This document shows positions 33,230 to 39,660 of a DNA stretch of 39,660 nucleotides, in pieces (within the stretch, counting starts at the first letter, position 1; the number at the start of each line of letters is the position of its first letter). The stretch spans positions 1 through 39,660 of the forward strand of contig JAJYJB010000014.1 in NCBI GenBank assembly GCA_021789735.1, in the 5' to 3' direction. Position numbers and translations under genes: made by a program. Below the pieces are notes generated by a model. That model searched no databases. It was not told where the DNA came from and was given only the letters and a program-made list of their open reading frames with translations. Source of the DNA: Nitrospirota bacterium. GTDB taxonomy: Bacteria; Nitrospirota; Thermodesulfovibrionia; Thermodesulfovibrionales; JdFR-88.

Positions 33230-33268
33230 ATATTTCATTCCAATGGGTTGAAAGGAGTTGATGACGGC

Positions 33269-33463
33269 ATGCCCTTTATAAGGGTGGGCGAGGGGGAGTC
33301 CCTTGAAAACGCGCTCAAGAAGTTCAAAAAGCAGTGCGACCGCGAAGGAATCATCTCAGAGGTCAAAAAGCGCGAGTTCTATGACAAACCCAGCGTAAAG
33401 AAGAAGAAAAAGGCCATCGCGGCCCGTAAAAAAGCCTCAAAGAAGCAACGGCCTTCCAGATAA
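33269..33463 (+). CDS. rpsU: Ribosomal protein S21
   Basis: Small basic protein S21, 64 residues, with [20 protein letters not shown] and KREFYDKPS and a lysine/arginine tail. The ATG at 33269 follows AAAGGAG; an upstream TTG at 33248 would add seven unlikely residues and include the Shine-Dalgarno. It opens the macromolecular-synthesis cluster rpsU-dnaG-rpoD, here with two genes inserted. Confidence 0.94.
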   Translation: MPFIRVGEGESLENALKKFKKQCDREGIISEVKKREFYDKPSVKKKKKAIAARKKASKKQRPSR

Positions 33464-33497
33464 GAATTTTTTCTTTATTTTTGGAGGGAAATATACG

Positions 33498-33953
33498 ATG
33501 TCCCTGACTGAAAAGATCGACAGCGATCTGAAGGCGGCCATGAAGGCGTCTGACAAGCTCACGCTTGAGACCCTGAGGATGGCGAAGTCCGCCCTCAAAT
33601 ACAGACAGATCGAAAAAGGAGCCCCGCTTTCAGATGACGATGTCATAGCGGTGCTCTCTACCCTTTCCAAGCAGCGGAGAGACTCGGTCGAGCAGTTCAG
33701 AAAAGGGGGCCGGGAGGATCTTGCCCAAAAAGAGGAAGCGGAGCTCGGGATCCTGAAGGGCTATATGCCTCCGGAGCTTTCTCCCGAGGAGCTTGACCGC
33801 CTGGTCTTGCAGGCCATAAGCGAAAGCGGGGCAAGCGGCCCCCAGGACATGGGCAAGGTCATGCGCGTCCTCATGCCTAAGGTAAAAGGCGCGGACGGCA
33901 AGCTGGTTGGGGAAAAGGTCAGGGCCGCGCTTTCCGGCAAGGGGGTCAGATGA
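33498..33953 (+). CDS. YqeY/GatB-like protein
   Basis: 151-residue protein of the YqeY family, related to the C-terminal tRNA-binding part of GatB. Signatures are LETLRMAKSALKYRQIEKG, KQRRDSVEQFRKGGREDLAQ, EEAELGILKGYMP and the C-terminal MGKVMRVLMPKVKGADGK. Precise function is unknown; it commonly sits between rpsU and dnaG. GGAGGG precedes the ATG, and its stop overlaps the next start (ATGA). Confidence 0.9.
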   Translation: MSLTEKIDSDLKAAMKASDKLTLETLRMAKSALKYRQIEKGAPLSDDDVIAVLSTLSKQRRDSVEQFRKGGREDLAQKEEAELGILKGYMPPELSPEELDRLVLQAISESGASGPQDMGKVMRVLMPKVKGADGKLVGEKVRAALSGKGVR

Positions 33954-34909
33954 AGCTTAAAGAGCTGTATGAAAAAGCCGTAGCCGTGGGGATGGAAAAC
34001 GACCCCAGAGGTAAAGACGCCGTCTCCATGGCCCTTTCCAGCAGGAAGAAGGATTTTGACGCCATGAAGGAGGAAGACAGGGCGTATTTCGACATGGAGT
34101 CCCTGTCCAACCCTTATGCCGACACCAGGATGCTGTCCGGCACGGGGGAAGAAGATGTCCGCGCGGTCATAGTGGGCATAGATATCGAAACCCCCGAAAT
34201 ATTGCTTGTAGACGCACTTAAGACCAGGGGAAGGCGTGTGGATGCGGTCATTGCGCACCACCCCGAGGGCAGGGCCTACGCCAACCTTTACCAGGTGATG
34301 GGCATGCAATCGGGCATCCTCCACAGGGCGGGCGTCCCGGTAAACATAGCCGAAGACCTCATGGACGCACGGGTAAAGGAAGTGCAGCGCAGGCTCATGC
34401 CCGTGAACCATACCCGCGCCTCCGATGCGGCAAGGCTCCTGGGCATCCCGTTTGCCTGTTTCCATACGGTTGCCGACAATATGGTAAGCTCCTACCTGGA
34501 GAGGCTGTTCGAAGAGAAAAGACCTGAGACCCTCTCAGATATCATGGACCTGCTCAAGGCTGTGCCCGAGTACAAGGAGGGGCTCCTGAACGGCGCCGGT
34601 CCGAACATCCTCATAGGCTCCCCGAAGCGGAAGGCGGGCAGGATATACGTGGACATGACCGGCGGCACCGAGGGCTCCAAGGACATTTTTCAGGGGATGG
34701 CCTCAAGCGGCATAGGCACGATAGTGGCGATGCACCTGAGTGAGGAGCACCGGAAGGAAGCCGAAAAAAACCACGTGAATGTTGTCATTGCCGGGCATAT
34801 AGCGAGCGACAACCTGGGCGTAAACCTGCTTTTCGACCAGATATCGGCTGGCGGAGCGCTTGAGATCATCGAATGCTCCGGTTTCAAAAGAGTAAGCAGG
34901 GCCCGGTAG
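33950..34909 (+). CDS. NIF3-family (NGG1p-interacting-factor-like) metal-binding protein
   Basis: 319 residues. The NIF3-type dinuclear metal site is suggested by DAVIAHHPEGRAY near residue 100 and VIAGHIASDNLGVN near residue 280, with acidic residues between. The N-terminal 70 residues have no recognised match. Function of the family is unclear; some members act as GTP cyclohydrolase-like or zinc-binding proteins. It overlaps yqeY by four bases and so is translated with it. Confidence 0.72.
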   Translation: MKLKELYEKAVAVGMENDPRGKDAVSMALSSRKKDFDAMKEEDRAYFDMESLSNPYADTRMLSGTGEEDVRAVIVGIDIETPEILLVDALKTRGRRVDAVIAHHPEGRAYANLYQVMGMQSGILHRAGVPVNIAEDLMDARVKEVQRRLMPVNHTRASDAARLLGIPFACFHTVADNMVSSYLERLFEEKRPETLSDIMDLLKAVPEYKEGLLNGAGPNILIGSPKRKAGRIYVDMTGGTEGSKDIFQGMASSGIGTIVAMHLSEEHRKEAEKNHVNVVIAGHIASDNLGVNLLFDQISAGGALEIIECSGFKRVSRAR

Positions 34910-34946
34910 AAGTTTTTTGTTTTAACGATTCCCCATAGCCTTTATC

Positions 34947-34952
34947 TATAAT
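34947..34952 (+). promoter_or_regulatory. Upstream TATAAT box before dnaG
   Basis: Perfect TATAAT in the NIF3-dnaG spacer; a TTTAAC lies 20 bases upstream, too far for a good -35. It would give a leader of about 50 bases with no Shine-Dalgarno. Confidence 0.3.
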
Positions 34953-34994
34953 GCCCATAGGCGGGCAGGGTCTTTTATTTTTTAAAAGTTCTAC

Positions 34995-35000
34995 TATAAT
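34995..35000 (+). promoter_or_regulatory. TATAAT box immediately before dnaG
   Basis: Perfect TATAAT ending six bases before the dnaG ATG. Transcription would begin at the initiation codon, giving a leaderless dnaG-rpoD message; the absence of a Shine-Dalgarno agrees with this. No clear -35 box. Confidence 0.4.
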
Positions 35001-35006
35001 TTATAG

Positions 35007-36818
35007 ATGTCACGCGACGTTATCGAGAGGCTCAAGTCCAGGCTCGACATAGTCGATGTCCTGTCCGGTTACATAACACTGAAGCGCGCGGGACGCAACT
35101 ATATGGCCCTCTGCCCTTTTCACAATGAAAAGACCCCCTCTTTCATGGTAAGCCCGGAAAAACAGGTGTTCCACTGTTTCGGATGCGGCGCGGGAGGAGA
35201 TGCCCTGGGGTTCGTCATGAAATATGAGTCCATGGGTTTTGCTGAGGCTGCCAGGCTCCTGGCCGAAAGGGCCGGGCTGGATATCTCCGGGGAGTTCGCA
35301 TCGCTTGGAAACGGCGGCGTGCCCGGGCTCAAGAGGCAGCTTATCCCTCTTTTGAAGGAGGCCAGGGATTTCTATTCAAAAGGGCTTGAGGGGGGGCTTG
35401 AAGGCTCGGCTGCGGCCATGCGGTATCTGGAGAAACGTAGTGTTTCCGGGGAAAGCATAAAGCGGTTCGCCCTGGGCTATGCCCCTTCCGGCCGGGACCA
35501 GCTTTCCGTCCACCTGGCCAGGCTTGGCTTCAGCGAGGACCTGGTCTATTCCTCCGGTCTTGCCAGGAGGGGACAATACGGGACGGACAAGAATCTTTTT
35601 GACATGCTCAGGGACAGGGTCATATTCCCGATAGCGGGCGCGGACGGGGCGGTGATAGCCTTCGGAGGGCGCACCATGGACCAGGGCGGAAAAGCCGTCC
35701 CGGGCCCGGAGGCCGCCCAGAAAAAGCCAAAATACCTGAACACGGCAGACTCCCCGCTTTTTAAAAAAGGTGAAACTCTTTACGGGCTTGACCTGGCCAG
35801 GGATGCCGTCCGGAAGAAAGAATACCTGGTGCTGTGCGAAGGGTACCTGGATGTCATCATGTGCCACCAGCACGGGTTTGAGAACGTGGCCGCCCCTCTT
35901 GGCACCGCCCTTACCCAGGCCCATCTGAAAAAACTGAAGAGATATACGAACCGGCTTGTTCTCGTCTTTGACGGGGACCCGGCCGGGATAGGCGCTGCGA
36001 AAAGGGCCATTTCGCTGGCGCTTGAGCAGGACTTCCGGGTAAAGGTCGCGCTCATGCCGGCGGGCGAAGACCCGGACAGCCTTTTGAGAAGCAAAGGCCC
36101 GGTGGCCTTTAAAAAGGCGCTGGCGGCCTCGCTGGGGCCGGTGCAGTTCATGTTGAAGACCGCCAAAGGCCCAAGGGTGGACGCGATAAAGGAGGCGATG
36201 GGGTTTCTGAAGTGTGTGCAGGACGCGATTGCCAGGGAGGAGTTCATACGGGAGCTTGCAGAGTCCGGGAAGGTGAGGGAGCAGGCCATCAGACAGGAAA
36301 TGGAGCGGCAGGGCGGCGGCCATCAACCGGTAAGGGCGGTGAGGGCCCGTGGTTCAAAGGGCGATAGCTCCTCCGGCGGCAGCAGGGTGTTCGGGCATAC
36401 GGAGGAAACCCTGCTTCTGAGCGTTTTTGTGAACGCCCCGGAAAAAAGGGCAAGGATAATGGAGGAGGCGGGGGCGCTTGAAGACCTTGAGGACCCGCTT
36501 GTAAAGGCGCTCATAGGCAAGCTTGGGAGTAAGCCGTCCGCCTCCGGAGATTTCCCCCCACCGCTTGAAATTTCTTACGGCCAGGACGCGGGCGGGTTTT
36601 CGCCGGAGGAGGTGGCCCTTTTGACCAGGGTGTCTGTCCAACCGGGGTTTTCGCCGGAAGAGGCTGAAGGCACGATCTCCGGATGCTTAAGAAAGATACG
36701 CTTGCGGGGGATTGAGAGGAAGATAGCCGAGGCCGGAAAAAAGGGAGATGTCAATCTTTTGAGGAACCTTTACAGGGACAAAGAGGCAATAAAAGGAGGA
36801 GACCGGACGGATGGATAA
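35007..36818 (+). CDS. dnaG: DNA primase
   Basis: Makes RNA primers at the replication fork; 603 residues. The zinc-binding domain has C36, H39, C57 and C60 (CPFH and CFGC) with EKTPSF between. The TOPRIM catalytic core has EGYLDVIM near 278 and DGDPAG near 325. The C-terminal helicase-binding domain is less conserved (from about 440). The ATG fits the family N-terminus exactly and has no Shine-Dalgarno. It overlaps rpoD by eight bases. Confidence 0.97.
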   Translation: MSRDVIERLKSRLDIVDVLSGYITLKRAGRNYMALCPFHNEKTPSFMVSPEKQVFHCFGCGAGGDALGFVMKYESMGFAEAARLLAERAGLDISGEFASLGNGGVPGLKRQLIPLLKEARDFYSKGLEGGLEGSAAAMRYLEKRSVSGESIKRFALGYAPSGRDQLSVHLARLGFSEDLVYSSGLARRGQYGTDKNLFDMLRDRVIFPIAGADGAVIAFGGRTMDQGGKAVPGPEAAQKKPKYLNTADSPLFKKGETLYGLDLARDAVRKKEYLVLCEGYLDVIMCHQHGFENVAAPLGTALTQAHLKKLKRYTNRLVLVFDGDPAGIGAAKRAISLALEQDFRVKVALMPAGEDPDSLLRSKGPVAFKKALAASLGPVQFMLKTAKGPRVDAIKEAMGFLKCVQDAIAREEFIRELAESGKVREQAIRQEMERQGGGHQPVRAVRARGSKGDSSSGGSRVFGHTEETLLLSVFVNAPEKRARIMEEAGALEDLEDPLVKALIGKLGSKPSASGDFPPPLEISYGQDAGGFSPEEVALLTRVSVQPGFSPEEAEGTISGCLRKIRLRGIERKIAEAGKKGDVNLLRNLYRDKEAIKGGDRTDG

Positions 36819-38256
36819 CGAATTTGACAGCTACATCGAGGAAGAGACCTTTGGGATCACGTCCGTTGATACAGACGATGAGCACAAGAGTGAAGCAAGC
36901 GAGGCCGTCGAGGGCGAGTACGAGCCCATCAAGTTCTACCTGAGGGAGATGTCGAATGTCCCTCTCCTTAACAAGGACGGAGAGGTGGCCATAGCCAGGA
37001 GCATAGAGTCCGCAAGGGAGAAGCTGGCGTACGCGACTTTTTCCACGCCTTTTTGCATAGGGAAGCTTGCCAGCCTTGGCGAGCTTGTTGAAAAAGGGGA
37101 GGCGCCTTTCGCCGAGCTGATACAAAACGGCGAGGACATAGAGGACGAGGACCTGCTTCTGGAAAGAAGGAAGTTCTATGAGCTTACTCAGGACCTCAAG
37201 AAGCTTCTTCGCAGGCTCAACTCCAGCAGGGCCAGGAGCGCCGGGGCCGGCAAGACATCGAAGACGGCCGCCAGGATAGAGGCCGAAATGCAGCAGAAGA
37301 TAAAAGAGCTCAACCTCAAGGAAGAGACCATAATCCTTTTTTCCGACGAGCTCGAAAGGCTTATGGGCAAGGTCATAGAGCTGGAGGTGGCGCTGAAGCA
37401 AAACGGCGGCAGGAAAAAGAAGAACACCTTCGAAAAGAAGGAGCTGGACCACCTTGTCGACACGTTCGGCATGGAAACATCCGAGATCAGGGAAAAGCTC
37501 CGCCAGATAGAGGAGTTCGAAGGCGAGCTGATGGAGTTCAAGCGGCAGCTCACGGAGTCAAACCTCAGGCTGGTCATAAGCATAGCCAAGAGGTACATGG
37601 GCAAGGGCCTTAGCCTGCCTGACCTGATACAGGAAGGCAACATCGGGCTCATGCGCGCCGTTGACAAATTCGAGTATCAGAGGGGCTACAAGTTCTCCAC
37701 CTACGCGACATGGTGGATAAGGCAGGCCATCACGCGCGCCCTCGCGGACCAGTCCCGCACCATAAGGATACCGGTGCATATGGTGGAGACGATAAACCGC
37801 ATCACCAGGGTCTCGAGGGAGCTGGTGCAGGAGTTCGGAAAAGAGCCGCAGCCGGAGGAGATAGCCTCAAGGCTCAAGATGCCTGCGGACAAGGTGAAGT
37901 CCATTCTTAAGGTCGCCAAGGAGCCCATATCCCTGGAGACCCCCGTGGGCGAGGAGGAAGACAGCCACCTGAGGGATTTCATAGAGGACAAGGCCGCGCC
38001 CTCGCCGCTTGACGACGTGATACTGGATGACCTTAAAAAACAGATATCAAGGATAATAGCCTCTCTCAACTCAAAGGAGCAGATAATCATAAAGAAGAGG
38101 TTCGGGATAGGGGACGACCCCCACACCCTGGAAGAGGTGGGCAAGGAGTTTTCGGTCACAAGGGAAAGGATAAGGCAGATAGAGGTAAAGGCCCTCAGAA
38201 AGCTGAGGCACCCGTCCCGGAGCAAGTGGCTGAGGGATTTCATGGAAAGGCCCTGA
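36811..38256 (+). CDS. rpoD: RNA polymerase primary sigma factor
   Basis: Housekeeping sigma-70, 481 residues. Region 1.2 is seen at about 38-60 ([16 protein letters not shown]), region 2 from about 250 ([37 protein letters not shown]), region 3 around 330-380, and region 4 at the end with [20 protein letters not shown]. The region 1.1 domain is short and there is a non-conserved insert of moderate length between 1.2 and 2. AAAAGGAGG inside the dnaG end serves as Shine-Dalgarno. A strong terminator follows. Confidence 0.97.
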   Translation: MDNEFDSYIEEETFGITSVDTDDEHKSEASEAVEGEYEPIKFYLREMSNVPLLNKDGEVAIARSIESAREKLAYATFSTPFCIGKLASLGELVEKGEAPFAELIQNGEDIEDEDLLLERRKFYELTQDLKKLLRRLNSSRARSAGAGKTSKTAARIEAEMQQKIKELNLKEETIILFSDELERLMGKVIELEVALKQNGGRKKKNTFEKKELDHLVDTFGMETSEIREKLRQIEEFEGELMEFKRQLTESNLRLVISIAKRYMGKGLSLPDLIQEGNIGLMRAVDKFEYQRGYKFSTYATWWIRQAITRALADQSRTIRIPVHMVETINRITRVSRELVQEFGKEPQPEEIASRLKMPADKVKSILKVAKEPISLETPVGEEEDSHLRDFIEDKAAPSPLDDVILDDLKKQISRIIASLNSKEQIIIKKRFGIGDDPHTLEEVGKEFSVTRERIRQIEVKALRKLRHPSRSKWLRDFMERP

Positions 38257-38270
38257 GGTCATGAGCGTCA

Positions 38271-38304
38271 AAGGCCGCCATTTTTCAAATGGCGGCCTTT
38301 TTTC
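38271..38304 (+). terminator. rpoD intrinsic terminator
   Basis: AAGGCCGCCATTT and AAATGGCGGCCTT form a perfect 13-bp stem with a TTC loop followed by a T-run. It is 14 bases after the rpoD stop. The group II intron begins within four bases of the T-run. Confidence 0.92.
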
Positions 38305-38307
38305 TTT

Positions 38308-39660
38308 GTGCGCCCGTCAGGGCGCACTCACTTGGTGGTGGAAGTCCACTGCGGGCCTTGATGACGGGAACCGCTAGCCGAACTGCAAGGGCTGTCACCG
38401 TGAGGTGGGGTCTAGAGGAAGCAGCAGGCAAAGTCCCGGCCCGAGGAACACGAAACGCATATGAGGCAGCCACGTCTGGGCGAGAAGGCAAATAGATTCA
38501 AAGCCCGATAGTCATTCGGAAGACGTGGAAGTAGATGCGGCGGGTATATGGGACGAAGGTGGGTGCGCAATACACGGGGAGATCTGCCCGTCTGCCGGAA
38601 GGCTAATACCGCCGAGAGGCGGTGTGACGGATGGGCAGAAGTCAGCAGAGGGCATATTAGCCGCTGCGCACGGCGGTGAAGGCCCGAACATGTAAGGCGA
38701 AGAGATGCCCAAGTCTCAAAGGCGGAGGAGGCGCAGACAGGATGGCTGAGATGCCAGAGGGCTACCCAAGGGAGGCAGGCGGAACCTGCCGGAGCAGGGA
38801 TAGAGAGCGTCAAACGCCGGTGGCGGCAAAGGGGAACATCCCTTCAGAGGTGGCGGTAGCGATGGAAGAGGTCGTGCGGCCGGAGAACATGAAGAAAGCC
38901 TTGAGCCGGGTGTGTGCAAACAAAGGTGCGGCGGGAGTTGACGGAATGACCGTTGAAGAACTCAGGCCATATCTTAAGCAGCACTGGCCCGGCGTGCGGG
39001 AAGAACTCCTTAAAGGGACATACATCCCGTCGGCGGTGCTGCGGGTAGAGATACCCAAGCCCAGCGGAGGAAAACGGCCCCTTGGGATACCCACTGTCCT
39101 GGACCGGCTGATCCAGCAGGCCTTACTGCAAGTATTAACCCCTTTATTCGACCCGCACTTCAGCGATAACAGTTACGGGTTCCGCCCCGGAAGGAGTTGC
39201 CATCAGGCAATAAAGGCAGCTCGCGGGCATGTGGAAGCCGGGTATCGCTACGTGGTGGATATCGACCTTGAAAAGTTCTTTGACCGTGTGAACCACGACG
39301 TGCTCATGGCGCGAGTGGCGCGCCGGGTAAAAGACAAAAGGATTCTGCGTCTTATTCGCTGCTATCTTGCCAGTGGAGTTATGGTGGGAGGAGTGATGGA
39401 AGCGCGCAGAGAGGGGACGCCGCAGGGAGGCCCGTTGTCTCCGCCGTTATCCAACATCCTGCTGGATGATTTGGATAAAGAGCTGGAGAGGAGAGGACAC
39501 CGGTTTTGCCGTTATGCCGATGACTGCAACACCTATGTGAAATCAAAGGCGGCAGGTGAAAGGGTGAAGGAATCAATCACCGCTTACCTGTGGAAACGGC
39601 TCCGCTTGAAGGTGAACGAAGGAAAGAGCGCAGTTGAGCGGCCTTGGAAACGGGAGTTTC
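38308..39660 (+). mobile_element. Group II intron (probable class IIC), 3' end outside window
   Basis: Self-splicing retroelement starting with the conserved GTGCG. Its first 20 bases form a perfect hairpin, GTGCGCCC-GTCA-GGGCGCAC. About 430 bases of non-coding intron RNA (domains I-III) precede the reverse-transcriptase gene, which lies in domain IV and runs off the window. Insertion immediately after an intrinsic terminator stem and T-run is the known target choice of group IIC introns. Base and codon use in the reading frame (CGG/CGC arginine, fewer AGG) differ from the surrounding genes, indicating recent arrival. Confidence 0.88.
38742..39660 (+). CDS. ltrA: Group II intron reverse transcriptase/maturase (3' end outside window)
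   Basis: Intron-encoded protein that copies and helps splice the intron; 306 residues are visible with no stop to the window end. The start is MAEMPEGYPREAGG, with an in-frame ATG at 38751 as alternative. Reverse-transcriptase blocks are clear: IPKPSGGKRPLGIPT, YGFRPGRS-like SYGFRPGRSCHQAI, VVDIDLEKFFDRVNHDVL, TPQGGPLSPPLSNILL, and the catalytic RYADDCNTYVKS. The aspartates of the active site are intact, so the enzyme may be functional. Maturase and any endonuclease domain lie beyond the window. Confidence 0.93.
   Translation, partial: MAEMPEGYPREAGGTCRSRDRERQTPVAAKGNIPSEVAVAMEEVVRPENMKKALSRVCANKGAAGVDGMTVEELRPYLKQHWPGVREELLKGTYIPSAVLRVEIPKPSGGKRPLGIPTVLDRLIQQALLQVLTPLFDPHFSDNSYGFRPGRSCHQAIKAARGHVEAGYRYVVDIDLEKFFDRVNHDVLMARVARRVKDKRILRLIRCYLASGVMVGGVMEARREGTPQGGPLSPPLSNILLDDLDKELERRGHRFCRYADDCNTYVKSKAAGERVKESITAYLWKRLRLKVNEGKSAVERPWKREF

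Larger units (their letters stand above)
32896..33268. other. Divergent regulatory region between sulfur-transfer operon and rpsU
   Basis: About 370 bases with no credible gene. It holds a - strand promoter for the sulfur operon, a stable hairpin in that operon's leader, and a + strand promoter for rpsU, each listed separately. The remaining sequence is AT-rich with T-runs near 33170-33187 but no hairpin to go with them. Confidence 0.6.

Noticed and set aside
1..39660. CRISPR arrays, tRNA or rRNA genes
   Set aside because: No regularly spaced repeats and no cloverleaf- or rRNA-like stretches were noticed in reading the spacers; no dedicated structure search could be run.

Overview
The window is a gene-dense, GC-rich chromosomal segment from a Gram-negative bacterium with an outer membrane (it carries tolQRAB-cpoB) and a dissimilatory sulfur metabolism (dsrC, dsrMKJ, a TusA/DsrE-family operon). 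Codon use is rich in AGG and ATA. The ribosomal proteins are the zinc-binding (four-cysteine) forms of S14, L36, S4 and L24. Together these suggest an uncultured sulfur-metabolising anaerobe of the Desulfobacterota or Nitrospirota type. That placement is inference from gene content; no phylogeny was run.

Layout. Bases 1-9479 hold the end of the S10-spc operon and the alpha operon on the + strand: rplN (cut by the window edge), rplX, rplE, rpsN, rpsH, rplF, rplR, rpsE, rplO, secY, map, infA, rpmJ, rpsM, rpsK, rpsD, rpoA, rplQ. rpmD and adk are absent from their usual places. A 29-codon membrane micro-ORF follows rplQ. Next come rho with its own promoter, a ~179-base imperfect palindrome, a hot-dog thioesterase, and an iron block: feoB behind a promoter with a palindromic operator, then a DtxR-FeoA fusion regulator, then queF. 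trpC-trpF lie on the - strand, followed by a large PAS/GAF hybrid histidine kinase on the + strand. A long - strand block (19781-26620) holds uvrB, then the tolQ-tolR-tolA-tolB-cpoB-moaC run; pal is missing from the tol group.

The sulfur region spans 26621-33100. dsrC has its own promoter and terminator. An RsbRD-domain gene, dsrM, dsrK and dsrJ follow as an operon that stops at a GC-rich hairpin without dsrO or dsrP. A dicluster ferredoxin comes next. A convergent bidirectional terminator separates it from a - strand operon of DsrH/TusB-, DsrE/TusD-, DsrF/TusC-like proteins and TusA. These parts make a coherent sulfur-relay set: TusA and DsrEFH-like proteins move persulfide sulfur towards DsrC, and the DsrMKJ membrane complex is thought to exchange electrons with the DsrC trisulfide/disulfide.

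From 33200 the macromolecular-synthesis cluster runs rpsU, yqeY, a NIF3-family gene, dnaG and rpoD on the + strand. It ends at a strong intrinsic terminator. A group II intron with its reverse transcriptase begins immediately after the terminator T-tract and runs off the window end; this insertion site is typical of group IIC introns. No tRNA, rRNA gene or CRISPR array was seen.
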